From assembly GCA_018399495.1 (NCBI GenBank), contig JAGYOG010000017.1, positions 1-49,334 of the forward strand: DNA of 49,334 nt, given 5' to 3'. Shown in pieces: positions 8,862 to 17,665 of the stretch. This stretch comes from Sphaerochaeta sp. Lineage in GTDB: Bacteria > Spirochaetota > Spirochaetia > Sphaerochaetales > Sphaerochaetaceae. The notes beneath the pieces were generated by a model. It did not search any database, was not told the DNA's origin, and saw nothing but the letters and a program-made list of their open reading frames with translations. Positions within the stretch are counted from its first letter, which is position 1. Each line of letters starts with the position of its first letter. Position numbers and translations under genes: made by a program.

Positions 8862-9806
8862 ATGAATCCATATCTGAAAGAGTACCAATGGTCAAATATT
8901 GCAGCCATGCTCAAGAACAACAAGGCAACTCCCAAAAGCGAAGAGAAAGACTTCACCGGAAACTTGGTTGTTATTACGGGAGCTACCTCAGGCATCGGGT
9001 ACGAGACAGCCAGGCTTTTCGCTTCCCACGGCGCATCCCTTCTGGTAATCAACCGGAATCAGGAAAAATCTGAGCAATTGAAACATGAGATAGAACATGA
9101 GTTCAAGGTACCCTGCAACTACTATATCGCAGACTTCTCACATCTTGAACAAATTCATAGTGCTGCAACCATGTTGGCTGGGCTAGCACAAGATATCGCT
9201 GTACTCATTCATAACGCCGGGGTATACAATACCAAAAAGCAGTTTACTGCCGATGGCTTGGAGGAGGTCTTCCAGGTCAACTATCTCTCTTCATTCATCA
9301 TAACCTTCCGTCTTATGGAAAAACTAAAAATACAGAAGCATGCAAGAGTTCTGTATGTGAATTCCGAGGGTCACAGGTTTGCGCTCTCAGGCTTGCATTT
9401 GGATGATCTGGACTGGGAAAAGCACCACTATACAGGTTTGAAAAGCTATGGATCTGCGAAGACAGCTCAACTACTCTCTCTTTTTTCTTTTGCAGACAAC
9501 TTCAAAGACAGTGGTGTCACGATCAATGCCATGCATCCTGGTGATGTAAGGACCAATATGGGTGAAAACAATGGACAACTCTATAAATGGTTCAAGCATC
9601 ATCTCATTAATCCATCGGCTAGACCCCCTGCACTTTCTGCGCAAGCGTTGTATTACCTGGGTGTCTCAGATGAAGTGAAAGGAGTCACCGGAACTTTTTT
9701 CAACTTCACTACTGAAGAAACGCCCGCCCCCCATGCACACGATCGGACGATGGCTGCAGAGCTTTGGGCTAAAAGCCTCACGTATATACCCACTGTCAAT
9801 TTATAG
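8862..9806 (+). CDS. Short-chain dehydrogenase/reductase
   Basis: NAD(P)-dependent oxidoreductase of the classical SDR family. The cofactor motif TGATSGIG is at residues 39-46 and the structural NAG at 118-120. The catalytic serine is near 168 (VNSEG), with Tyr196 and Lys200 in YGSAK. The NRNQEK stretch after strand two suggests NADP preference. The protein has a 30-residue N-terminal extension and overall resembles retinol-dehydrogenase/WW-oxidoreductase-like bacterial SDRs. The substrate is unknown. It follows the NTF2-like gene closely and has AAGGGG before its ATG. Confidence 0.9.
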   Translation: MNPYLKEYQWSNIAAMLKNNKATPKSEEKDFTGNLVVITGATSGIGYETARLFASHGASLLVINRNQEKSEQLKHEIEHEFKVPCNYYIADFSHLEQIHSAATMLAGLAQDIAVLIHNAGVYNTKKQFTADGLEEVFQVNYLSSFIITFRLMEKLKIQKHARVLYVNSEGHRFALSGLHLDDLDWEKHHYTGLKSYGSAKTAQLLSLFSFADNFKDSGVTINAMHPGDVRTNMGENNGQLYKWFKHHLINPSARPPALSAQALYYLGVSDEVKGVTGTFFNFTTEETPAPHAHDRTMAAELWAKSLTYIPTVNL

Positions 9807-9846
9807 ATTTAGCGGAAAGTATATTTTTATACGGAGTATCCTATAA

Positions 9847-9866
9847 TATTGTAAACGTTTACAATA
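9847..9866. promoter_or_regulatory. LacI-family operator, 20-bp perfect palindrome
   Basis: The bases TATTGTAAACGTTTACAATA form an uninterrupted palindrome with the central CG step typical of LacI/GalR operators. It ends 5 bases before the -35 box of the sugar transporter operon. The regulator gene at the end of the same operon is the obvious candidate ligand. Confidence 0.85.
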
Positions 9867-9871
9867 ATTCC

Positions 9872-9901
9872 TTGACAGATGGGGATAGTCGTGCGAATAA
9901 T
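9872..9901 (+). promoter_or_regulatory. Promoter of the sugar ABC operon
   Basis: A consensus TTGACA (9872-9877) and AATAAT (9896-9901) are 18 bases apart, 25 bases before the GTG start at 9926. The adjoining LacI palindrome lies just upstream of the -35 box, a position suited to repression or to blocking polymerase. A second TATAAT at 9842-9847 just upstream has no good -35 partner. Confidence 0.65.
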
Positions 9902-9925
9902 ATAATTGTACAAGGAGATGCGGCT

Positions 9926-11422
9926 GTGAGTAACGTAATCCTGTCGATGAAAGCCATTGACAAGCGATTCGCCGGCGTACATGCACTCAAAGGTGTAGAT
10001 TTCGATCTGTATGAAGGCGAAATACACGCAATAGTCGGTGAAAATGGGGCTGGCAAATCAACTCTAATGAAGGCCCTAACCGGTATATTCCCAAAAGACT
10101 CAGGCGAAATTCACTACATGGGGAAGCTGTTTAATCCTCAAGGGCCTAAAAAGGCTTTGGATGCAGGTGTTGCCATCGTTCACCAAGAGCTGAATATGAT
10201 GGAACATCTCAGTGTCGCACAGAACCTCTACATAGGTCGCGAGACCACAAAACGTGGTGGTTGGTTCTTGGATGAAAAGGAACAGAACAAGAGAGCCAGA
10301 GAGCTTTTCACCCGTTTGAATATGTCCATAGACCCAGAGGAGAAGGTACGCAATCTTACTGTTGGAAAACAACAGATGGTCGAGATTGCGAAGGCCGTTT
10401 CCCATAATCTAAAGATTCTGATTCTCGATGAACCTACTGCTGCCCTGACGGACAGGGAGATTAACGACCTTTTTGCCATCATGAAGGATTTGGCCAAGAA
10501 AGGTGTTGGGATGATCTACATCAGCCACCGCCTTGATGAAATCGGCGTCATCACCGACCGTGTAACCGTCTTAAGGGATGGGGAATATGTTGGAACCAAG
10601 CTGACCAAGGACTTGAGCAAGGATGAGATGATCAACATGATGGTTGGCCGGGTAATCTACGAGCAACCAAAAGCAAAAAGCAATGTTCCCGATGATGCAC
10701 CAGTTGTCCTGAAGGTTGAGAATCTCAATGCGGGCAAACTGGTACAAAACATCTCATTCGAGTTGCATAAGGGAGAAATACTTGGATTTTCTGGACTCAT
10801 GGGCGCCGGCAGGACAGAAACGATGCGTGCTCTCTTTGGTGCCGATAAGGCCTCTGGGTCCATCTATATCAATGGGAAGAAGACAATCATCGAAAGCCCC
10901 CAGGATGCGGTACTCAACGGTCTTGGATATCTTTCAGAAGACAGGAAACGCTTTGGATTGGCAATCAAGCTTTCAGTTGAGGCAAATGTCATCATGGCCT
11001 CCTATGAAGATCTCTGCCCAACACTCTTCCTTCCCCGCGCCAAGCTCCATAAGATTGCCGCAGAGAGTGTAGAGAAACTGAATGTAAAAACCCCATCACT
11101 GGACCAGTTTGTGCAAAATCTTTCGGGAGGAAACCAACAGAAGGTAGTTGTTGCAAAGTGGTTGATTAAAAATTGTTCTGTGCTGATCTTCGATGAACCA
11201 ACACGAGGTATTGATGTAGGAGCAAAGAGCGAGATTTATCACTTGATGAACGAGCTTGTCAAAGAGGGAAAGTCCATCATCATGATCAGTAGTGAACTGA
11301 ATGAAATACTGAGAATGAGTGATCGTATTGCAGTGATGTGTGAAGGAAAACTCACTGGATTTCTCAATATCGAAGAGGCAACCCAGGAAAAGATCATGGA
11401 ATTGGCTACAAAACATAGATAG
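9926..11422 (+). CDS. Sugar ABC transporter ATPase, MglA/RbsA/XylG family
   Basis: Cytoplasmic ATPase with two fused nucleotide-binding domains, 498 residues, the normal size for the family. The first domain has an intact Walker A (GENGAGKS) and Walker B (ILDEPTAAL). The second has the degenerate Walker A GLMGAGRTE, which is normal here, and LSGGNQQK with FDEPTRGID. I start at GTG 9926, with AAGGAGA 7 bases upstream, giving the usual N-terminus MSNVILSMKAIDKRF. The frame is open further upstream, to ATG 9872, but that codon falls on the -35 box. It is the first gene of the ATPase, permease, binding protein and LacI operon. Confidence 0.93.
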   Translation: MSNVILSMKAIDKRFAGVHALKGVDFDLYEGEIHAIVGENGAGKSTLMKALTGIFPKDSGEIHYMGKLFNPQGPKKALDAGVAIVHQELNMMEHLSVAQNLYIGRETTKRGGWFLDEKEQNKRARELFTRLNMSIDPEEKVRNLTVGKQQMVEIAKAVSHNLKILILDEPTAALTDREINDLFAIMKDLAKKGVGMIYISHRLDEIGVITDRVTVLRDGEYVGTKLTKDLSKDEMINMMVGRVIYEQPKAKSNVPDDAPVVLKVENLNAGKLVQNISFELHKGEILGFSGLMGAGRTETMRALFGADKASGSIYINGKKTIIESPQDAVLNGLGYLSEDRKRFGLAIKLSVEANVIMASYEDLCPTLFLPRAKLHKIAAESVEKLNVKTPSLDQFVQNLSGGNQQKVVVAKWLIKNCSVLIFDEPTRGIDVGAKSEIYHLMNELVKEGKSIIMISSELNEILRMSDRIAVMCEGKLTGFLNIEEATQEKIMELATKHR

Positions 11423-11434
11423 GAGTAACCCTAG

Positions 11435-12655
11435 ATGAAAGCGAAGAATATTATGGAGTTGAAAAGAAAGAAAGGACTGAACTTCCAGAAGTTGCTTGCA
11501 CCACTGGCTCTCGTAATCATCTATGCGTTCTTTGCACTGTTCGGTAGAAATTTCTTCTCCTATACAACGTTGGTTAATATCCTTGACTCATCCTACTATA
11601 TTGGATTCCTTGCTATCGGGGTCACATTCGTCATTATCACTGGTGGAATCGATCTTTCTTGTGGAACGGTAATGATGGCCGCAACAATCATCGGGGGAAC
11701 CGCATACAAGACCTGGGGATGGCCCATGTGGATCTCTCTGATCCTGATCATCGTTGTTGCCACAGCCTTTGGCCTCTTCAATGGGATCTTGGTGAGCCGA
11801 CTGAAATTGCCTCCTTTCATTGCTACCCTGGGAACCATGATGATCAGCTTGGGTACTGGCTCCATTGTCTCGAATGTGCGTAGTGCTACGTTCCCTGCAC
11901 GTGGAGCATCAGACAGCTGGTTCAAAGGAATCTTCAAATTCATTGCGGAGGATAATACCTCCTACCCTACAGGCGCAATTGTACTCTTCGGTACAGCTTT
12001 CATTGCCTACATCATCCTCACCAGAACCAAGATGGGACGATATATTTTCGCAGTTGGTTCTAACAAGGAAGCAGCACGTCTCAGTGGTATCGATGTTGTT
12101 AAATGGGAGATGATGGCCTACGTAATCAGTGGTTTCCTTGCCGGTCTCGGAGGTATTGGCTTTGCAGCGGTCTACACCACTGTAATGCCTGCCCAAGGCC
12201 AGGGCTTTGAACTCTATGCCATTGCAGGAACTGTCATAGGAGGAACAAGCCTCAGTGGTGGTGCTGGTTCGGTTTTCGGAACCATGATCGGTGTGTATAT
12301 CATGAGTGTACTTCGTGCAGGATTGCCATCGATGGATTTGCAGTCACAATACCAGACATTCTTCACCGGTGTGGTCGTCCTTGGTGCGGTCATGCTTGAT
12401 ATCTATCGTACCAAGAAGTCATCAGAAGTTCGTATTCTCTCTGAGTCGGATAGATACAAGGAAGAGATGCTAATAAAGATATCGCAGGTTAAAGCAAAGG
12501 AATCCTCTGCTGATATACCTGACAAGCAAGCAATACAGAGCGAATTGGCTGAGTTACGACATGATATGCGTACGCATTACCGTTCCTTGAAACGAGAGGA
12601 AAAAGCCCAGAGAGCCGCTCTCCGTAAGAAAGAGAAGGAGTTCGTAAAGAGATAA
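11435..12655 (+). CDS. Sugar ABC transporter permease, MglC/RbsC family, with long charged tail
   Basis: Polytopic inner-membrane permease. The core (about residues 20-330) shows the family landmarks IGFLAIGVTFVIITGGIDLS, LKLPPFIATLGTM, AVGSNKEAARLSGI and GGTSLSGGAGSVFGT. After the last membrane segment (VVVLGAVMLDIYRTKK) comes a hydrophilic extension of about 75 residues. It is rich in Lys, Glu and Arg with heptad-like spacing, probably a cytoplasmic coiled coil; RbsC and XylH lack it. It begins 12 bases after the ATPase stop. The substrate is likely a monosaccharide but cannot be assigned. Confidence 0.92.
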   Translation: MKAKNIMELKRKKGLNFQKLLAPLALVIIYAFFALFGRNFFSYTTLVNILDSSYYIGFLAIGVTFVIITGGIDLSCGTVMMAATIIGGTAYKTWGWPMWISLILIIVVATAFGLFNGILVSRLKLPPFIATLGTMMISLGTGSIVSNVRSATFPARGASDSWFKGIFKFIAEDNTSYPTGAIVLFGTAFIAYIILTRTKMGRYIFAVGSNKEAARLSGIDVVKWEMMAYVISGFLAGLGGIGFAAVYTTVMPAQGQGFELYAIAGTVIGGTSLSGGAGSVFGTMIGVYIMSVLRAGLPSMDLQSQYQTFFTGVVVLGAVMLDIYRTKKSSEVRILSESDRYKEEMLIKISQVKAKESSADIPDKQAIQSELAELRHDMRTHYRSLKREEKAQRAALRKKEKEFVKR

Positions 12656-12698
12656 CGGAATACATCCGTTTCATATAGTAAGTCCGGGTTATAGGACT
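12654..12698 (+). promoter_or_regulatory. Two small hairpins between permease and binding-protein genes
   Basis: AACGGA/TCCGTT (12654-12670, loop 5) and AGTCC/GGACT (12681-12698, loop 8) follow one another in the 66-base gap. Neither has a U-tract. Hairpins in this position often protect or separate the abundant binding-protein mRNA; that role is inferred. Confidence 0.45.
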
Positions 12699-12721
12699 CG
12701 GTAGAAAACAGGAGGATTAGT

Positions 12722-13813
12722 ATGAAGAAGACCTTAGTCGTTCTAATGGTTCTGGTGTTACTTACTTCCACTGTACTGTTTGCGGAAGGCGTAAAGGAGC
12801 AAAAGCCTTATATTGCTGTTGTTTCAAAAGGAGAACAACACGATTTCTGGCAGCAAGTAAAACTGGGAGCCAATGCGGCAGCAGCCGATTTTGGTGTTGA
12901 TATCACGTTTGAAGGTCCTCCTTCAGAGAGTGATGTACAAATCCAGGTAGAAATGCTAAACAACGCTATGGCAAAGAAACCAGTAGCAATCGCTTTGGCA
13001 GCATTGAATACGAGCAGTGTTCTTGACCAGCTCCAACAAACAAAAAATCAAGGTATTCCTGTTATTGGATTTGACTCAGGCGTCCCTGAAGCTCCAGAAG
13101 GATCAATCTGGGCTAATGCTTCCACCAATAACTATGCTGCAGCAGGCATGGCTGCTGAGAAGATGTTTGAGGTAATCAAAAACAGAATTGAAGCTGCTTC
13201 TATCGCCAAACCTGTCAAGATTGTGGTTATGAACCAAGATGCATCTGGAGAATCACTGTTAAGCCGTGGTAAAGGATTCAGAGATACCATCATCAAGTTG
13301 ATCGATGAGAAAACCTCGCTTAGCAAGAATGACATCGCCGTTATTGGAAACACAGCATACATTGCGACTGACAGCCCCACCATAGGGAGAAAGGTTTTCA
13401 TTGAGATGATTGTCCCTGCTTCTGCTGCCATGACAGATGCTACCAATGCATCACAGGCGATGCTGAACAAAGTAACCAGTGACAATATTCTTGGAATCTT
13501 CTGTTCCAATGAGGCAACGGTCAAGGGTCTCTTGGCTGCAACCAATGATGGTGCAACATTGAAGAGCAATTCTGCTTTCAAGGATGTAGTGGTAATTGGG
13601 TATGATGCAGGGGCTGCACAGAAGAATGCTGTACGAAACCAGTACTTCCTTGGTTCAATCACCCAGGACCCCTATCAGATCGGATACAAGGCTGTAGAGC
13701 TGGCATACAAGGCTTACAAGGGTGAACCTGTTGCCGATGTCGATACCGGTGCAAAGTTCTACAACTATCAGAACATGGATGATGCAGATATCAAGGGTTT
13801 AATCTACGATTGA
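12722..13813 (+). CDS. Sugar ABC transporter substrate-binding protein, RbsB/MglB family
   Basis: Periplasmic receptor of the type I (Peripla_BP_4) class. The signal peptide covers about 20 residues and ends at VLFA; there is no lipobox cysteine. Family landmarks in the mature part are DFWQQVKLGANAAAADFGV, IPVIGFDSGVPE and IGYDAGAAQKNAVRNQYF. The ATG has AGGAGG 7 bases upstream. It is third in the operon, after two hairpins that may raise its mRNA level. The ligand is probably a pentose or hexose, but residues do not settle which. Confidence 0.92.
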   Translation: MKKTLVVLMVLVLLTSTVLFAEGVKEQKPYIAVVSKGEQHDFWQQVKLGANAAAADFGVDITFEGPPSESDVQIQVEMLNNAMAKKPVAIALAALNTSSVLDQLQQTKNQGIPVIGFDSGVPEAPEGSIWANASTNNYAAAGMAAEKMFEVIKNRIEAASIAKPVKIVVMNQDASGESLLSRGKGFRDTIIKLIDEKTSLSKNDIAVIGNTAYIATDSPTIGRKVFIEMIVPASAAMTDATNASQAMLNKVTSDNILGIFCSNEATVKGLLAATNDGATLKSNSAFKDVVVIGYDAGAAQKNAVRNQYFLGSITQDPYQIGYKAVELAYKAYKGEPVADVDTGAKFYNYQNMDDADIKGLIYD

Positions 13814-13848
13814 TGAACTGTTGAACAGAGATTGCATCTCAAAGATTT

Positions 13849-13888
13849 GGGGGGTCACCGGCACTTGTACCGGCTGGCCCCTTTTGCA
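13849..13888 (+). terminator. Imperfect GC-rich hairpin with T-run ahead of the LacI gene
   Basis: GGGG(T)CACCGG pairs with CCGGCTGGCCCC around the loop CACTTGTA, followed by TTTT. It sits between the binding protein and the LacI gene, so it would act as a partial terminator that keeps regulator levels low. Pairing has mismatches. Confidence 0.5.
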
Positions 13889-13900
13889 GAGGAGACCATA

Positions 13901-14932
13901 ATGGCATCCCCTACGATAAAAGATGTTGCAAAATCAGCGAATGTTTCTATTGCAACAGTATCCCGAGTCCTGAACCATAGCAATACAGTCAAAATACCTA
14001 CCCAAAAAAGAGTCTTGGAAGCTATGGACATTCTCGGATACAACCGTAACGAAGTGGCACGTTCTCTCAAGTTTCGGCATACCAAAACTATCGGCATTAT
14101 AGCGCCGGAACTATCCAATATCTTCTTCATGGAAGTTGTCGAGGCTATGGAACGTTGCTTGGCTCCTCATGGATATTCATTGATCATCACCTCTTCCAAT
14201 GATTCAGTGGAAGAGGAGAAAAGGAAACTACAGATTTTTATAGAACGCAATGTGGATGGGATTGTTGTGATGCCGGCCGGGGCAGAGGGCCAGCACTTCT
14301 TGACAAAGGCATTGTCCAAGATTCCATTGGTAATGGTTGACCGTTGCATCGAGGGACTCAAGGTAGATTTTATAGAAACCGACAGCCGATACGGGGTTCA
14401 TCAGATGATCATTGCCCTGAAACATGAAGGGCATAAGAGAATCGGATATATCGGGGGAGATCTCAGCATACATACTGCACATGAACGGTTGTTCGGATAT
14501 TTGGCAGCAATGAAGGAGCAAGGCCTGCCGGTAGAAAATCGCTTTGTATATCATCAAGACGCAATGACCCAGGCCTCTGGCCGGTATCTAATCAAGCAAG
14601 TACTTCAGGAAATTGATTGCCCAGATGCGTTTTTCATTGCAAATGACTCCCTGCATCTGGGAGCTACCATTCAAGCAATAGAGATGCTTTCTGCTTCCCA
14701 GCTGGATCAACTCGTCTTTGCAAGTTTTGACTATCTTAGCTATGCACCGTTGCTCAAGCTCTGTCATTATGCTGTAGCACAGCCATCTGACATGATTGGC
14801 GAAGAGGTGGCCAACCTCCTCTTAGAACGATTGAGTGGGAATTGGAATGATTATCCAAAGCATATTATGCTTCGTCCTGAAATAAAGGTGGTACGAGCGA
14901 ATGGCGGGGTTCCCTACCCTATGAGTAACTGA
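13901..14932 (+). CDS. LacI-family transcriptional regulator
   Basis: DNA-binding repressor of 343 residues. The N-terminal helix-turn-helix (IKDVAKSANVSIATVSRVLN) and hinge helix (near residues 50-60) are followed by a periplasmic-binding-protein-like ligand domain beginning HTKTIGIIAPELSNIFF. I use ATG 13901, with GAGGAGA upstream. The longer frame begins at a rare start codon inside the terminator-like hairpin and adds a non-family N-terminus. Position at the end of a sugar ABC operon with a perfect LacI palindrome at its promoter makes this the likely local repressor, responding to the transported sugar. Confidence 0.92.
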   Translation: MASPTIKDVAKSANVSIATVSRVLNHSNTVKIPTQKRVLEAMDILGYNRNEVARSLKFRHTKTIGIIAPELSNIFFMEVVEAMERCLAPHGYSLIITSSNDSVEEEKRKLQIFIERNVDGIVVMPAGAEGQHFLTKALSKIPLVMVDRCIEGLKVDFIETDSRYGVHQMIIALKHEGHKRIGYIGGDLSIHTAHERLFGYLAAMKEQGLPVENRFVYHQDAMTQASGRYLIKQVLQEIDCPDAFFIANDSLHLGATIQAIEMLSASQLDQLVFASFDYLSYAPLLKLCHYAVAQPSDMIGEEVANLLLERLSGNWNDYPKHIMLRPEIKVVRANGGVPYPMSN

Positions 14933-15089
14933 AAATCTTACGTTATTCCCTATTGAATCTCTGTAAGTATTTTCGCTAGTATGTGCTTCTGTCTAATCCA
15001 AAGTATCCATATCGCTTGTACAAGGTATTTGGATCATGTGGATACTGTTTAGGCGACTAAACATCCGATTGTTTCTGGGAGGGCTGGCG

Positions 15090-16208
15090 ATGAACTACCT
15101 GATTCAGTTCCAGATACATATTTTCGCATTGGCAATCTTGGTAATTCTTTACTTTTTTATCCAGAAATCGAGAATAAGGACGTTCAGCAAACATCTTATC
15201 AATTGGTCCTTGATAACAACCAGCATAGCCATTATCGATGAACCACTGACATGGATATTTGACGGCCAGCAGTTCTTCGGTGCATTTTTTCTTGAATACT
15301 CCACCAACTTCCTACTCTACTTGATCGGACCTGTCATCGGTGGTCTCTTGATGTCCTATGTAGACTTCAGGATGTTTCATGACAGGGACCGTATCCACAG
15401 GAGAGGATTTTATCAGCATGCAAGCATCGTGACGCTTATCATGCTTATCCTGAATCTATTCATTCCCGTCTATTTTTCAGTAAATCCTGTCACAAACAGT
15501 TATAGCAGTGCCCCATACAAGCTCATTCAATATATTATACTCGTTTTACTCTACGGGTACTTCTTTGTTTTTGTTACCACCCATAAAAAAAAGATTTCTC
15601 GCAATGAGACACTGATCTACCAGTTTTTCTTTTTCATCCCCATAGTTGGCATGTTACTACAATTGCTAAATTCCAGGCTGCACTTTTCGTGGACATCAAT
15701 CGCGTTGGCTTTGTTTGTCATTTATGTCTTTTTAGAATCCACACCTTCTGATGAGGATTACCTGACCAAGCTATACAACCGCAATAGCTTTGATGCCTAT
15801 ATGCAGCATCTCATCCAAGGAAACCGGCAATTCTCTCTTATGGTATTCGATCTGAATTACTTTAAGGAAATCAATGACAAATATGGACATGTAGCAGGAG
15901 ATGAGACCCTGATTTGCTTTGGCAAGGCGCTCAAGAAATCATTTGCGCATAAAGGGCTTGCGTTCAGACTTGGGGGTGATGAATTTGCAGCAATATTCGA
16001 ATCTGGTCATGTTGATGACTTTATCAAAACAATGAAGGAACACCTGCAACAAAACGGTAATTCGTTTATCAAACACTTGAGCTTCAGCTATGGATATCAC
16101 AAGGCCGAACCAGGGATGACCTCAGATGAGCTCAGTCACATTGCAGACTACAAGATGTATTCCCACAAGAAAGAGATGAAACTTCAGGATCCCAGAGGTG
16201 AACGATAG
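15090..16208 (+). CDS. Membrane diguanylate cyclase (7TM + GGDEF)
   Basis: The N-terminal 215 residues hold about seven hydrophobic segments, a layout like the 7TM sensor modules of histidine kinases. The C-terminal GGDEF domain has DYLTKLYNRNSF, the substrate-binding DLNYFKEIND and an intact RLGGDEF motif; an RxxD inhibitory site is not evident. The protein should make cyclic di-GMP at the membrane in response to an unknown signal. I start at ATG 15090, which has GGGAGGG 6 bases upstream, not at ATG 15036. The 157-base gap before it holds no recognised gene. The 58 bases after it contain small hairpins (GTTGCC/GGCAAC) between convergent genes. Confidence 0.9.
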   Translation: MNYLIQFQIHIFALAILVILYFFIQKSRIRTFSKHLINWSLITTSIAIIDEPLTWIFDGQQFFGAFFLEYSTNFLLYLIGPVIGGLLMSYVDFRMFHDRDRIHRRGFYQHASIVTLIMLILNLFIPVYFSVNPVTNSYSSAPYKLIQYIILVLLYGYFFVFVTTHKKKISRNETLIYQFFFFIPIVGMLLQLLNSRLHFSWTSIALALFVIYVFLESTPSDEDYLTKLYNRNSFDAYMQHLIQGNRQFSLMVFDLNYFKEINDKYGHVAGDETLICFGKALKKSFAHKGLAFRLGGDEFAAIFESGHVDDFIKTMKEHLQQNGNSFIKHLSFSYGYHKAEPGMTSDELSHIADYKMYSHKKEMKLQDPRGER

Positions 16209-16266
16209 GTAGCGTTGCCTGGCAACATCAACGATTGCATGCGCCAGGTCAAGCTCCTTGAGCACG

Positions 16267-17394
16267 TTACAAGGCTTCTGCCGCCGTGAAAATCTCAGCT
16301 AATCCTTCAGGTATCTCTCCAGTAAAGACATAATCCATGTAGTTCAAATCATGGTTGTATCCTTCATACACTGAAATGGTTAGGTTCTCTTTTCCCAATT
16401 GCTCAAATAGTACCTTGACTGCGTATACTCCCTCTACCCTTGCATTTTGATCAAACGTTCCATGGATGATATGAATTGGGGTATCTATAAATGGAAGCAC
16501 TTCTTTGTTGGTGGGCATCATCTTATGTGCGTCAAACCACTCTGGTGTGAGGTAAACACCATACTTGGTCTTTAGGTATTCGCGGTCTCTCTCTTCTATT
16601 GCTCGATAGAGCTCATTTCTGGTCGGTGCAAGCATGATTGCAAAATCATCTTCATCCATTATCCCATTCTTGTCTTGGTCCATGTAGTCATAAGTAATAC
16701 CGAAATGTGCAGCAATTCCCTTCCTGTCTTCCGCAAATTCTTCAGGTGATACAATTCCATCCTTGTTGTAATCAAAGTAGTTGCGATAGAAGACCATGCT
16801 CGACCCACCAGTTTGCTGCCAATCGAGAATTGTCATCATGTCATCATACATAAAACCACAAAGAATGAGTCCATCCACCGAGGTTTTCAGTGATACCAAG
16901 GGAGCAATCAAGGTACCCTCACTCCAACCCAACAGGATAATCTTCGCCTCATCAAACCCCTTTTGTGCTCTCATATAGTCCACGATGGCAACCACATCAC
17001 TCACACTCCGGTGTGGGGTGTAACTTCTGTAGACCTCGTCATCAACTGATGTAAAGTAAGGTGGCTCAACAGATACGGTAACTCCACGGGTATTGTAACT
17101 GAAAAAGGCAATATCTCGTTTCTTGAATTCGTCTCGAAACAGGTCGAAATAGGTGAACTGTTTTTCCTCATCAAGCTTTCGCTTGTTGTCATAGGTATTT
17201 GGTCCCGAGCCATTGACGTATACAACCAATGTGTTGGCATTTCCGTCTTCGGGCATGGAGAGAAACCCTTCAATCACATATCCATCACTAGAGGGAATAT
17301 GCACTACCCCTGTCTCTGTTTCACCCAAATACGTGGTAGTACAACTGGACAAGAGCACAACCAGCGAAATAATCAAAACCAACATTCCCATCAC
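16267..17394 (-). CDS. Lipoprotein alpha/beta hydrolase with two inserted EF-hand loops
   Basis: Predicted outer-face lipoprotein: a hydrophobic signal of about 17 residues ends in the lipobox LSSC (Cys18). The alpha/beta hydrolase core has the nucleophile elbow GWSEG (Ser158), an acid in GTFDQNA (Asp315) and His348 in YNHDL, a complete triad. Between strands, residues 208-219 and 239-250 are two EF-hand loops. The first has Asp208, Asn210, Asp212, Gly213 and Glu219; the second has Asp239, Asp241, Asn243, Gly244 and Asp250. They sit in the usual lid position. Starts at 17394 (GTG), 17391 or 17385 are all possible; AAGGGG spacing favours 17385. It is convergent with the diguanylate cyclase. 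The substrate is unknown, with an esterase or acyl hydrolase most likely. Confidence 0.85.
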   Translation of the reverse strand: MMGMLVLIISLVVLLSSCTTTYLGETETGVVHIPSSDGYVIEGFLSMPEDGNANTLVVYVNGSGPNTYDNKRKLDEEKQFTYFDLFRDEFKKRDIAFFSYNTRGVTVSVEPPYFTSVDDEVYRSYTPHRSVSDVVAIVDYMRAQKGFDEAKIILLGWSEGTLIAPLVSLKTSVDGLILCGFMYDDMMTILDWQQTGGSSMVFYRNYFDYNKDGIVSPEEFAEDRKGIAAHFGITYDYMDQDKNGIMDEDDFAIMLAPTRNELYRAIEERDREYLKTKYGVYLTPEWFDAHKMMPTNKEVLPFIDTPIHIIHGTFDQNARVEGVYAVKVLFEQLGKENLTISVYEGYNHDLNYMDYVFTGEIPEGLAEIFTAAEAL

Positions 17395-17665
17395 CCCTTG
17401 AGATAGTGTTGTATCTATTTGTATCGTATCAGATAAGAAAATTATACTCTATACGTATGTAGTACTGAATAAAGAATATCTTTTGAGACTTTTGGTAATT
17501 TTCCCTATCTCATTTGGTCGATTTACCATTCTGATACGAGTACCTTATGGTTTGCAGGAACATTTCGCTATGATTCGTATGGTTTTCAGCTTTTGCACGG
17601 TTGTAGCAAAATATAAGCAGGAGATCTGGAAGACCTCCAAAATTCAATGGAGAGATAAGCATTGT

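Noticed and set aside
17483..17665. Upstream part of an 89-codon plus-strand frame
   Set aside because: Only the last part, from ATG 17666, fits the signal peptide of the barrel pseudogene. The earlier codons lack a binding site and are aromatic-rich chance sequence.
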